A stretch of 64,000 nt of DNA from Clostridia bacterium (GTDB taxonomy: Bacteria; Bacillota; Clostridia; Oscillospirales; Acutalibacteraceae): positions 1-64,000 of the forward strand of contig JAFTLT010000019.1 in assembly GCA_017452785.1 (NCBI GenBank). Reading direction: 5' to 3'. The translations under genes and the position numbers were made by a program. How positions within the stretch are numbered: the stretch's first letter is position 1; each line of letters begins with the position of its first letter. Under the pieces are notes generated by a model that saw only the letters and a list, made by a program, of their open reading frames with translations, searched no databases and had not been told where the DNA came from. Of this stretch, positions 1 to 8,266 are shown piece by piece.

Positions 1-29
1 TCCATTTGCTCATCTCATAGAAAAGTAAA

Positions 30-133
30 AGCAACACCTGCAGTTGGTGTCGCTTAGATGTGCCTTCAGGCACCGCTGGTATTGTTTACCCTTATAGGGT
101 TATTATCCAAACCACGTCCTTTCGGGCGTGGTT
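30..133. repeat. Cluster of four short hairpins
   Basis: Four consecutive inverted repeats lie downstream of the 3' end of the minus-strand gene at 143-1231. They are AGCaACACC/GGTGTcGCT at 30-54, GTGCC/GGCAC at 60-73, ACCCT/AGGGT at 88-100, and a 10-bp stem with a TTTC loop at 110-133. The last could help terminate the minus-strand transcript, although no long U-run follows it. The rest of the first 142 bases shows no gene. The function of the array is unknown. Confidence 0.5.
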
Positions 134-142
134 GGTGATTGT

Positions 143-1231
143 TTAATCTGCTTTGCCTGTTGACTTATAAACAAGCGGTGTTTCATAGTCAGCATACCCT
201 TTATCGGCGTTTTCTCTATTACTGCAATTATCTTTAAGCCACATATATCGTGAACCTGCTGAATCTTCATATATGTAACAGTAGTAGTTATCCATATCAT
301 ACCCGCCATCAGGTAAAGGATAATATGCTGTATAATCACCTAAAAACACTTTTTCTGCATCTTCGGGTAATCCTCCGTCAATTTTTACAAACACTTCATC
401 AAAACATACCACTGTCTGAAAATCTTCGGAAATAATAGTGTCAGGCTCGGAAGTCATTGCCCAAAAGCAAACACCTCCTAATATTAAAAGAACAATAAAA
501 ACTTTTATAATGCCGCTCAGGCAGCCTTTTTTCTTTCGCTTTCCGTTATTATTATTGTCTTCTTCGTAGATGAGCTCTTTTTCGGATAGAAGATTTCTTC
601 TTTCGTCTGCAGGTTTGCTGTAAAGAACTGTAAATAATTTTTTGATATAAAAGTGTGATGAAAAATATTTTATCGTGAGATATTCGGGAATAAAATAGAA
701 TAGGTCAACAAAGATAAGTCCCCAATGCATGAAAAGGAGAATATTTCGCACAAGTTTAAGAAATTTTTTGCGGTTGGTTGCTGTGGCATCCAAAACTCTT
801 ATCTGACCGTCTGTGGTCTCAGCACGGGAAAACACAATTTCGACAGGTAACAAATCAAGATAGTCAGCTATTTCTCCGTCACAGACAGAATATGCACCTT
901 CTGTTAAATCAACAATTATATTTTGAGATTTGAAGTCGCTTAATTCATATCTGACAGATGTGTCAAGCACTGCTTCGGGTATTTTTTCAGCAAATTTCTT
1001 AGTAAGTTTAAAAAGGATTCTGTCTTTTAAACTTTCATTCTCAATATCATTGCCTAATTCGTTTATTCCGTCAATGAGGTTATCAAAAGTAGCAGTTTGT
1101 GCAGTGAATTGAATAGGCTCCCCTTGACAGAACACTTCTGTAGTTTCTCCGGGATTTATGACATGCTTTTGATTGCCGACAGAAAGAAATACTTTATTGC
1201 TTGTGCTGTTGTTTTTGAAAGAAATATACAT
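143..1231 (-). CDS. Unrecognised two-domain membrane protein
   Basis: This is a 362-residue protein I cannot assign to a family. Its first 150 residues are soluble and beta-rich looking. A hydrophobic stretch follows around residues 160-190, then a cytoplasmic basic patch (GKRKKKG). A strong transmembrane segment sits around residues 240-258, and the last 100 residues are acidic and Tyr-rich, probably extracellular. The ATG is preceded by AAGAGG eight bases upstream. It ends beside the hairpin cluster and lies 23 bases downstream of the GH31 gene on the same strand, so the two may be cotranscribed. The function is unknown. Confidence 0.8.
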   Translation of the reverse strand: MYISFKNNSTSNKVFLSVGNQKHVINPGETTEVFCQGEPIQFTAQTATFDNLIDGINELGNDIENESLKDRILFKLTKKFAEKIPEAVLDTSVRYELSDFKSQNIIVDLTEGAYSVCDGEIADYLDLLPVEIVFSRAETTDGQIRVLDATATNRKKFLKLVRNILLFMHWGLIFVDLFYFIPEYLTIKYFSSHFYIKKLFTVLYSKPADERRNLLSEKELIYEEDNNNNGKRKKKGCLSGIIKVFIVLLILGGVCFWAMTSEPDTIISEDFQTVVCFDEVFVKIDGGLPEDAEKVFLGDYTAYYPLPDGGYDMDNYYCYIYEDSAGSRYMWLKDNCSNRENADKGYADYETPLVYKSTGKAD

Positions 1232-1254
1232 CTGTGTACCTCTTGGGTTTTTTA

Positions 1255-3657
1255 TCAGTCAAGTGCAAGAATTTCCTTAATTGGTCCCGCAAAATCATCA
1301 GAGATATTTGAGGGAATATCCTTATCGCCCTTGATGAAGCCGCCGAAAAGCATGCCCTTGTAGTCGGTTGACATCTGGAATTTTGAAATAACATTTGTCA
1401 GAGCTACTTTCTTGTTTTCATTGCTGAGATAGGTGCAGCCTTCAAGAGTGATTTCAATGTCGGCATCAGCTTTAGCACTGAGAGTGACTGTGAGAGTCTT
1501 GCCGCACTTGCCGATTTTGGCAGTTGCCTTTTTGCCGTCAACAGTGGCAGCAACATCACCGGAAACAACATCATTAAACTTAAGCACAAAAGTTCTCTTT
1601 TCGGGTACCACGTCTGCGGCGCCTTCGTTTTTATTTATGCTGAAAAGAACCTTGTCGCCGTACTGCTTGACAGTGAAGTCGGTTTTGAGATATGCGCCCT
1701 GCTGATATGAAAGGGTTTCGCCGTCGTCTTCATAAAGAGTGAATGTGTTGTTGCCTCTGTAAATGAGTACCTCAAGAGTTTCAGGGTTGGAGCAGTCGTT
1801 AGTTCTGTCGTTTTCGCTCATGGGGATAATTGCACCCTCTTTAGCAAGAACGGGAATCTTATCAATGTCACGGTACATCTTGACAAACTTGTTGCCTGAG
1901 TAAATTCTGCCGGTGAAAATGTCGGTGTATCTTCCCTTAGGCAGCCATACATTTACGCCTGCAAGGTTAGTGTCAAGGCTTGTGTGCTCTGTGATGGGAG
2001 CAACGATAAGCTCTGTGCCGAAGAAGAATTCGTTTTTGCAATTGTATGCATTTTCGTCTTCGGGATAAGCGTAGTACATAGGCTCGCAGATAGCTCTGCA
2101 GTCCATATGTGTGCGGTAATTCATTGTGTAGATATAGGGAAGGAGCTTATGTCTTAAACGAAGAGCATCTGTTGCAATCTTTTCGACGGGTGAGCTGTAA
2201 TTCCAAGGCTCTTTGCCTGCGAACTCATTGTTGGTTGAGTGAAGACGCATAACGGGGCTGTAAACACCGAGCTGTACCCAGCGCACATAAAGCTCGTCGT
2301 CCTTTTTGCCCATGCAGTGACCGCCTATATCGTGGCTCCACCAAGGGTAGGCAACGTTTGAAGCTGTTGCAGTGAAGGCAGGCTGGAAATCGAGACTCTT
2401 CCATGTCTGTGTTGTGTCACCGCTGAAGCCCAAGGGGTAACGCTGTGAGCCTGCACCGCAGAAACGTGAGAGAATAAGAGGTCTGTGGTTGTCCTTTGCA
2501 TTGTCAAGGAAGTGATAGTGATTGAGTGCCCATAAGGGGTCGAGTCCGGGTACATTTGTATGTGTGCCCTGCTGCCAGTCAATCCACCAGAAGTCAACGC
2601 CCTTCTTTTCATAGGGATGGTGAAGAATATCGAAATAGTTTTCGGTAAACTTTTTATCCGTAATGTCAAACTTGACAGCTTCCTTCTTTTTCGGGTCCAT
2701 ACCCATAGCCTTACACATATCTTCATACTGATCTTCAAACCAGCGCACGCCCATTGAGGGGTGAATGTTGAAGGTTACATGGTAGTTATCGTCCTTGAGC
2801 TTCTTAAGAAAAGCATCGGGGTCGGGGAAAAGGTCTGTGTTGAAGCTGTAGCCTGTCCAGCCTGTTGACCACACATCATAAACATATTCCATGAAGTTTT
2901 TGTGCATTGAGGGCTTGTGGCTGTCTTTACCGAACTTTGACTTGATGTCAACCCAGTGCCAGTCCATATCAACTGTTGCAACTGTAATGGGAATTTCGGC
3001 ATCCTTAAATTTATCCATAAGGGTGAGATATTCTTCCTGAGTGTAAGCCTTATATCTGCTCCACCAGTTTGAAAGAGCATATCTGGGAATGAGGGGTACC
3101 TTGCCTGTGAGCTTATAAAGGTCTGTGGTGGCACCTATGTAGTTGTTGCCGTAAGCGAAGTAGTAGATGTCACTTTCCTTATTGTCTCTTGGCAGGATTG
3201 TGCCGTCTGCTTTGAGTACGAGGGTATCGCTGTCATCGAGCAGGGCAACACCGCCACGGGAGCAGACACCGTCACCAAGAGTGATAATACCTGCAGTGAT
3301 GTCGAGAGTTCGGCAGGTACCCTTAAGGTTGCCTGCTTTATAGTCGGTTACTTCTCTGCCGTCACGAAGAGTTATGCGAATCATCTTTTTTGAAGTGAGA
3401 GAATAAAGGAAGTTAGCTTTAGTTGTTTTGATTTCAACAGTGCCCTTGCCGTCTGTAACCTCAAATGAGGGCTTGTCAAAATCACGGAACCATACACTTT
3501 GTGTGGGCTCATCGCAGAATTTACCTTTTGACTGAACCTCAACTCTTAAAAGGCAGGGGGTCAGAACGGTAAAACGTACATTTTTTCTGATGATCACGCT
3601 GCTTTCGTGAGCCACAGGTGAACAGTCGATTTTAAAACGCTGTGAAAAATTCATCAT
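1255..3657 (-). CDS. Glycoside hydrolase family 31 (alpha-glucosidase-like)
   Basis: An 800-residue GH31 enzyme, normal in length for the family, predicted to cleave alpha-linked glycosides. An N-terminal beta-sandwich covers about residues 1-190. The TIM barrel follows, with DMDWHW near 230, the likely nucleophile Asp360 in WWIDWQQG, and the likely acid/base Asp414 in GFSGDTTQTW. C-terminal beta domains fill roughly 560-800. No signal peptide is visible, so it should act inside the cell. AAAGGAG lies upstream of a double ATG (MMNF); either could start. The residues after the nucleophile differ from the common WNDMNE form, so the substrate is uncertain: alpha-glucoside, alpha-xyloside or another. 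Confidence 0.93.
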   Translation of the reverse strand: MMNFSQRFKIDCSPVAHESSVIIRKNVRFTVLTPCLLRVEVQSKGKFCDEPTQSVWFRDFDKPSFEVTDGKGTVEIKTTKANFLYSLTSKKMIRITLRDGREVTDYKAGNLKGTCRTLDITAGIITLGDGVCSRGGVALLDDSDTLVLKADGTILPRDNKESDIYYFAYGNNYIGATTDLYKLTGKVPLIPRYALSNWWSRYKAYTQEEYLTLMDKFKDAEIPITVATVDMDWHWVDIKSKFGKDSHKPSMHKNFMEYVYDVWSTGWTGYSFNTDLFPDPDAFLKKLKDDNYHVTFNIHPSMGVRWFEDQYEDMCKAMGMDPKKKEAVKFDITDKKFTENYFDILHHPYEKKGVDFWWIDWQQGTHTNVPGLDPLWALNHYHFLDNAKDNHRPLILSRFCGAGSQRYPLGFSGDTTQTWKSLDFQPAFTATASNVAYPWWSHDIGGHCMGKKDDELYVRWVQLGVYSPVMRLHSTNNEFAGKEPWNYSSPVEKIATDALRLRHKLLPYIYTMNYRTHMDCRAICEPMYYAYPEDENAYNCKNEFFFGTELIVAPITEHTSLDTNLAGVNVWLPKGRYTDIFTGRIYSGNKFVKMYRDIDKIPVLAKEGAIIPMSENDRTNDCSNPETLEVLIYRGNNTFTLYEDDGETLSYQQGAYLKTDFTVKQYGDKVLFSINKNEGAADVVPEKRTFVLKFNDVVSGDVAATVDGKKATAKIGKCGKTLTVTLSAKADADIEITLEGCTYLSNENKKVALTNVISKFQMSTDYKGMLFGGFIKGDKDIPSNISDDFAGPIKEILALD

Positions 3658-3746
3658 ATTGAACTCCTTTTATATTATTATGCTTTCATTATATAACCCG
3701 AAGAAGATAAAGTCAATGAATGAGAGTTTAAAAACAGATACATCTT

Positions 3747-4110
3747 TTAAAGTGCGATAACCTCACCGGGCTTATCAATGCTGCATTTATATTTCTTTGA
3801 GTAGTCCATGCCTGCACAGATAAGCATTGATTTTTCCGTGCAGTTATACACACTGCTCCAGAGGGTGATAACCTGATGCTTGAGAAGAGGATGCTCATAG
3901 TTAAGAGTGCAGCTTGAAAGAAGAGTCATTGCTTCATCCTTACTTGCACACTTGTCGAGGACAGCACGAAGGGCAACTGTGGTTATAATCGGCCTTTTTT
4001 TATTTCAAGCACACCGCAAGCAAAGCCTTTTTCGTTTATGCCGTCCATAGCCATATATTACTGTTAAGTTGTCTGAAGGTGCTCATAGTGTTGTAGATAT
4101 TGGCTTTGAT
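3747..4110 (-). pseudogene. Decayed linear amide C-N hydrolase (Ntn hydrolase)
   Basis: Three reading frames on the minus strand together spell a choloylglycine/penicillin V acylase or C45-like C-terminal half. They read APSDNLTVIYGY, then DGINEKGFACGVLEIKK, then PIITTVALRAVLDKCASKDEA continuing into TLWSSVYNCTEKSMLICAGMDY. The first two frames are separated by one extra base near 4048. The second and third are separated by a missing base at the A7 run near 4001. The catalytic N-terminal Cys region is not recognisable. Only the last 60-residue segment is an open frame. The flanks (3658-3746 and 4111-4312) show no other gene. Two frameshifts plus the missing N terminus argue for real decay. 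The family call comes from motif memory, not a search. Confidence 0.55.
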
Positions 4111-4312
4111 TTCTTTCTTTTTTAGCTTATCCGTTTTTTTGCCGTCTCCCTGTGTCTGATTTTATATAAATCAATAGTATCATTGTTTCGTCGGTGATGC
4201 AGTAATTCTGAAAAATCAGAACAGATAAAAACAAAATTTATCAAAAGAGTTGCAATTAAATGAGAAAAGCATTACAATTAAAGGGAAGAAATTAACAAAA
4301 GGAGAAATGAAT

Positions 4313-5407
4313 ATGGAAACACCAAGAACCTATATCCCCTTTAAGGATTGGAAGGAAAAGTCAAAGCAGACCGAGTACACCGAAAGCACCCCGCTTTTAG
4401 CACCTGACGGCACACTGCTTGCCAAGGGCTGGGCAAGACATAACGTTTTTGAATATAACAGAAACTATGTTAAACCCGGAAGCCCCATGAGCAAAAAGGA
4501 GTGGGATTTTTATCAGGTTGCTGACGACAGATATATGGTGCAGCTCAGCTTTGCAAATATCAGCATAGGCGGCTATGTTGCAGCTAAGTTGGTTGACATT
4601 AAAAACGGCAAGGTTATTGCGGACGCAACTCAGCTTTTCCTTGGGGGTAAAAAGCACGTTCCGCCACCAAAGGGAGACGTACCCAACCGCTATAAAGATA
4701 AGATAGGCAAGGCTGAATTTGATTTCGACACTAAAGAAACCACAAGAAGACTCTGGTTTAGGATGCCGCTTAAGGGCAAGATTGTTGAATGTGAGTTCAA
4801 TATGGATATTATGCCGGGTCTTGAAAATATCACAACCGTACTTCCCTTCCCCGGTGACGATAAGAAGTATTTTATGACCACAAAGCAAAACTGCATGCCT
4901 TGCGAGGGTACCTTTAAGTTTGGTGATGATGTCTACACCTTCTCAAAGGAAAAAGCATTTGCAACCCTTGACTGGGGCAGAGTCAACACACCTCACAAAA
5001 TGGTTTGGTACTGGGGTAACGGCTCACAGTTTATCACTGATGAAAAGGGTGAAAAGCATCTTTTCGGCTTTGAAATCACATGGGCAATCGGTGACGAAAG
5101 CAATGCAACTGAGACAGCTCTTTTCTATGACGGCAAGGCTCATAAGTTCGGCGCTGTTGACGTTGAAGTTTTCCCGAAGCCTGACAAGTATATGAACGAG
5201 TGGAAGTTTATCTCTGAGGATGGCAGATTTAATATGACAATGAAGCCTAATTATGATCACCATTCAGATATGAATTTAGGCATTGCAAGAATGCACACAC
5301 ATCAGGTTCACGGCATATGGAGCGGTGATGTAACCCTTGATGACGGCACAAAGCTTGAAATTAAGGATCTGCCTGCTTTCTGTGAATATGTTGAGAATAA
5401 GTGGTAA
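4313..5407 (+). CDS. DUF2804 family protein
   Basis: A 364-residue cytoplasmic protein with the DUF2804 pattern: a Trp/Gly-rich beta fold, TLDWGRVNTPHKMVWYWGNG near residue 220 (the family's conserved DWGR..W motif), and HTHQVHGIWSGD near the C terminus. The biochemical role of the family is not established. The start chosen is the second of two in-frame ATGs (4307 and 4313), because GGAG at 4301 lies eight bases before it and only two before the first. It stands alone and ends in a strong shared terminator. Confidence 0.85.
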   Translation: METPRTYIPFKDWKEKSKQTEYTESTPLLAPDGTLLAKGWARHNVFEYNRNYVKPGSPMSKKEWDFYQVADDRYMVQLSFANISIGGYVAAKLVDIKNGKVIADATQLFLGGKKHVPPPKGDVPNRYKDKIGKAEFDFDTKETTRRLWFRMPLKGKIVECEFNMDIMPGLENITTVLPFPGDDKKYFMTTKQNCMPCEGTFKFGDDVYTFSKEKAFATLDWGRVNTPHKMVWYWGNGSQFITDEKGEKHLFGFEITWAIGDESNATETALFYDGKAHKFGAVDVEVFPKPDKYMNEWKFISEDGRFNMTMKPNYDHHSDMNLGIARMHTHQVHGIWSGDVTLDDGTKLEIKDLPAFCEYVENKW

Positions 5408-5415
5408 GACATAAT

Positions 5416-5447
5416 AAAAATACCGCCTTTTGTAAGACGGTATTTTT
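5416..5447. terminator. Bidirectional terminator
   Basis: A 10-bp stem (AAAAATACCG with CGGTATTTTT) has a 12-nt loop. U-runs on both strands serve the convergent DUF2804 gene and the small gene at 5452-5700. Confidence 0.85.
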
Positions 5448-5451
5448 GCTT

Positions 5452-5700
5452 TTAATTAAAATATTCTGATGTGTCTGTTTTGTCGTTGTATTGCTTTCTG
5501 ACACGGATAATTATTGAACCGTCTTCCTGCTCTGCTTCGTCGGTAATTTGGTATTTTGTTTTTGAACGCTCAAGAACTGCTTTGTAATGCTCGATTTCTT
5601 CGTGGTTAAGCTGTAAAGAGCGTTCCTTGCTGTAACCGAGTTCAGGTTTCTGGGCAAAAATCAGTGTCTGAAAAATACAGGCGGCTTTCACACGTTTCAT
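5452..5700 (-). CDS. Small conserved-looking protein, 82 aa
   Basis: I do not recognise a named family. The 82-residue protein is basic at its start (MKRVKAACIF) and then charged and helical (LNHEEIEHYKAVLERSKTKY). It ends in a strand-like segment, GSIIIRVRKQYND. A very strong site, AAAGGAGGTG, lies six bases before the ATG, and a shared terminator follows, so expression is well supported. Its long leader (5701-5860) contains nested complementary segments. No signal peptide or membrane segment is visible. Confidence 0.8.
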   Translation of the reverse strand: MKRVKAACIFQTLIFAQKPELGYSKERSLQLNHEEIEHYKAVLERSKTKYQITDEAEQEDGSIIIRVRKQYNDKTDTSEYFN

Positions 5701-5860
5701 TAGGGCACCTCCTTTGGTAAATACATCACGGCAGAATAGATTTGACCGATAATGCAGAGAGGTGTTCGAGCGAAAACAATAAGGTTTGATGTGAAGCTGC
5801 CGTTAACACAACCCGCTGAAATGCACTCTCGTGGCAGATTTACTGCATAGAAATTATAAC
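5701..5860 (-). promoter_or_regulatory. Candidate structured 5' leader of the 82-aa gene
   Basis: On the minus strand a TATAAT box near 5850 is followed by about 145 nt of non-coding leader. GTAAAT near its start is complementary to ATTTAC just before the ribosome binding site. Inside that, CGGCAG pairs with CTGCCG, and GAGAG with CTCTC. The pairing near the binding site suggests control of translation initiation. It matches no riboswitch class I know. Confidence 0.35.
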
Positions 5861-5891
5861 ATATTTTTTTTAAAAAATCATGTAAATTTTT

Positions 5892-6050
5892 TTGACTTTT
5901 TTTAGAATGTATGATATAATTCACTAAAAATTAAATAGGGAAAATCAACGGCACATGTTGCATCTGAGGATGCGTAAATCTGATTACGGCACAGATTTGA
6001 GCATGGCGGTTTCTTCGGCAAGTATAACACATGCTCAGCATGTGTTTTTT
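5892..6050 (+). promoter_or_regulatory. Promoter and attenuator-like leader of the DUF2798 gene
   Basis: TTGACT (5892) and TATAAT (5915) are spaced 17 bases apart. The leader then contains a small GCATC/GATGC hairpin at 5960-5973. A 20-nt motif starts at 5970 and folds as AAATCTG/CAGATTT. A terminator-like hairpin with a T6 tail lies at 6026-6050, before the ribosome binding site at 6063. CACATG at 5953 can pair with CATGTG inside the terminator, offering an alternative antiterminated fold. The motif recurs in the leader of the next gene. Confidence 0.5.
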
Positions 6051-6077
6051 ATGTCCCTGAAAAAGGAGTTGTTTATT

Positions 6078-6659
6078 ATGCCGAGAAATCAGTTTCAAAG
6101 AATGGTGTTTGCTTTTATTACAGTTGTTATAACTGTGCACGCTTATGTGTTTTTCAGCCTTTATGTTGTGCATGGAAATATGTTTATGCAACTTACAGGT
6201 GAAAACTCTGTTATAGCCGCCATAAACAAAATGGGCGGTGTGCCTGTTTTTGGAAAACCTGTGCCTATATGGGCGGTGGTGCTGATTGAATTTGCGCTAG
6301 CTTATCTTCTTGAAAATTTAGTGGGTTCACCGCTTTCATTTAAGCTTGCATGCAAGAATTTCAAAATTACAGAAACCCATCCCGTGCTTTTTGAAACCGC
6401 TGTTATCTGTGCGACGGTGGGAATAATGTGTCCCGCTATGAGCTTTATAGCCGCTTTTCTTTACTACAATTATCAGTCAGGTTTTAATATGTGGACATTG
6501 CTTGCCGATTGGCTTAAGCTTATATGTTTTAACTTTCCTTTTGCATTTTTTACGCAACTGTTTTTTATTCAGCCTTTAGTAAGAACTGTTTTTAAATTTT
6601 TGTTTGCAAAGGACATTAAAACAAGGAATAGTGCAGAAACAACGCAAGCAGCCGCATAA
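6078..6659 (+). CDS. DUF2798 family membrane protein
   Basis: A 193-residue integral membrane protein with four hydrophobic segments (about residues 10-32, 65-85, 110-140 and 155-180) and the MPRNQFQRMVFAF start seen in DUF2798 proteins. The role of the family is unknown. In my recollection it often accompanies efflux pumps and MarR regulators. The ATG at 6078 has AAAGGAG eight bases upstream; an in-frame extension back to 5955 would run through the leader hairpins and is rejected. It is followed by the MATE gene with its own promoter and a matching leader motif. Confidence 0.85.
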   Translation: MPRNQFQRMVFAFITVVITVHAYVFFSLYVVHGNMFMQLTGENSVIAAINKMGGVPVFGKPVPIWAVVLIEFALAYLLENLVGSPLSFKLACKNFKITETHPVLFETAVICATVGIMCPAMSFIAAFLYYNYQSGFNMWTLLADWLKLICFNFPFAFFTQLFFIQPLVRTVFKFLFAKDIKTRNSAETTQAAA

Positions 6660-6678
6660 AATTTGTGCAAAAAGACCT

Positions 6679-6768
6679 TTGAAAAAATATTATCAGTCTG
6701 TTACAATTATAACAACGAGTAGCAGAAATGCGTAAGTCCGGTTATGGATTTACGCATTATTTTTTTGC
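6679..6768 (+). promoter_or_regulatory. Promoter, operator-like palindrome and attenuator before MATE gene
   Basis: TTGAAA (6679) and TACAAT (6702) have a 17-base spacer. The -10 box lies inside GTTACAATTATAAC, a near-perfect palindrome that could bind a regulator. About 15 bases past the expected start, a 13-bp stem (6727-6758) with a T-rich tail forms a terminator. Its 5' side carries ATGCGTAAGTCCGGTTATGG, 16 of 20 identical to the motif in the preceding gene's leader. It could also terminate the upstream transcript. Confidence 0.5.
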
Positions 6769-6792
6769 TCTTTTTTTCAGGAGGTTAGAAAA

Positions 6793-8214
6793 ATGGAAAC
6801 AAACAATCAGGCTTATCTTGTTACAGAAAAAGTAGGTAAACTTATGGGTAAATATGCTGTTCCCTGTATCATATCACTGCTTGTCGGTGCTCTATATAAT
6901 ATTGTTGACCAGATATTTATTGCTAATGCCACATATCTTGGTTCTTATGGTAATGCTGCCAACACAGTAGTTTTTCCTTTGACGGTTATTGCTCTCGGCA
7001 TTGCTGTTATGATAGGCGACGGTGCTTGTGCTTTTGTCAGCATTTCGCTAGGGGCAAACAATAAGGACGATGCACACAAAAGTGTGGGAAACGCAATTGT
7101 GCTTTGTGTTGTAAGCAGTGTAGTGTTGAGTGCAATTTATCTTGTATTTATGGAGCCCATTCTGACAATTTTTGGCGGCAGAGTAAACGAAGAAACCTTT
7201 GCTTATGCAAAAGAGTATTTTTTCTGGATTGCTCTCGGTATACCGTTTTATATGTTCGGTCAGGCAATGAATCCCATTATTCGTTCAGATGGCAGCCCTA
7301 AATTTGCCATGTTTGCCACAATAGCCGGTGCGGTGACAAATATAATTCTTGACCCTATATTTATTTTCCCGATGAAAATGGGAATGATGGGTGCTGCTGT
7401 TGCAACGGTTATCGGGCAGATGCTTACGGCGGCATTATCCCTTTGGTACATCTGCTGTATGAAATCAGTTAAGCTCACTAAGGGCAGCTTCGGCTTTTGG
7501 GGCGGCCTTATGAAAAAGTTTTTGTCTTTGGGCGTTACAAGTTTTCTTGCCCAGATTTCGCTGGTTATTTCTATGGCTGCCGTGCAGAATATGTGCACAA
7601 AGTACGGTGCAATGGATGAAATTTTCGGCAAGGCAGAATATGCACAGATACCCCTTGCAGTTCTTGGCATAGTAATGAAGTTTTTCCAGATAGCAATATC
7701 TGTTGCTATCGGACTTGCCGCCGGTTGTATTCCTGTTGTCGGATACAATATCGGTGCCAAACGCAAGGACAGAGCAAAGAAGCTGTTTACTTATTTGCTT
7801 GTTGCAGAAGCTGTTATAGGCATCGTTGCTTTGTTGTTTGTCGAGTTTTTACCTCATCAGCTTATAAATATTTTCGGCGCTGAAAACGAGAGTGTTTATT
7901 ATACCGATTTTGCTGTTAAAAGTTTTAGGGTTTATCTTTGCATGATGCCGCTTGCAATGATAAATAAGGGTACATTTATCTATCTGCAGGCACTCGGCAA
8001 GGCTGTTCTTTCAACAATAATTTCTCTCACTCGTGAAATTGTTTTCGGTGTGTTCTTGCCGATCATTCTGCCTAAATTCTTTAATCTTGACGGACTGCTT
8101 TATTCTTTTCCTGTGGCAGATGTTCTGACCTTCATTATTGCAGCGTTTATTATTCTAAAGACATACAGAGATCTAGGCTCTGATAAGTGTGATGACAGAT
8201 TAAACAGGGCATAA
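6793..8214 (+). CDS. MATE family efflux transporter
   Basis: A 473-residue polytopic protein with about 12 hydrophobic segments, normal in length for MATE cation antiporters that export drugs or metabolites using Na+ or H+. Two related halves are apparent, each beginning with a helix pair of the type YAVPCIISLLVGALYNIVDQ, and QAMNPIIRSDGSPKFAM is typical of the NorM/DinF-like branch. AGGAGG lies eight bases before the ATG. The position after a DUF2798 gene and an operator-like palindrome suggests regulated multidrug export. The substrate is unknown. Confidence 0.93.
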   Translation: METNNQAYLVTEKVGKLMGKYAVPCIISLLVGALYNIVDQIFIANATYLGSYGNAANTVVFPLTVIALGIAVMIGDGACAFVSISLGANNKDDAHKSVGNAIVLCVVSSVVLSAIYLVFMEPILTIFGGRVNEETFAYAKEYFFWIALGIPFYMFGQAMNPIIRSDGSPKFAMFATIAGAVTNIILDPIFIFPMKMGMMGAAVATVIGQMLTAALSLWYICCMKSVKLTKGSFGFWGGLMKKFLSLGVTSFLAQISLVISMAAVQNMCTKYGAMDEIFGKAEYAQIPLAVLGIVMKFFQIAISVAIGLAAGCIPVVGYNIGAKRKDRAKKLFTYLLVAEAVIGIVALLFVEFLPHQLINIFGAENESVYYTDFAVKSFRVYLCMMPLAMINKGTFIYLQALGKAVLSTIISLTREIVFGVFLPIILPKFFNLDGLLYSFPVADVLTFIIAAFIILKTYRDLGSDKCDDRLNRA

Positions 8215-8224
8215 ATATCATAAA

Positions 8225-8257
8225 AATCTCCGCCTGATTTTATTTCGGACGGAGATT
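8225..8257 (+). terminator. Terminator after the MATE gene
   Basis: AATCTCCG at 8225 pairs with CGGAGATT at 8250, with a 17-nt loop. The T-tail is weak. It sits between convergent genes and may work in both directions. Confidence 0.6.
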
Positions 8258-8266
8258 ATGTTATTA

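Noticed and set aside
5700-5924. 74-codon minus-strand frame before the 82-aa gene
   Set aside because: It would span the -10 region and the structured leader and has no binding site; the leader reading is simpler.
5955-6077. In-frame N-terminal extension of the DUF2798 protein
   Set aside because: It runs through a promoter-proximal motif and a terminator hairpin, and a strong binding site precedes ATG 6078.
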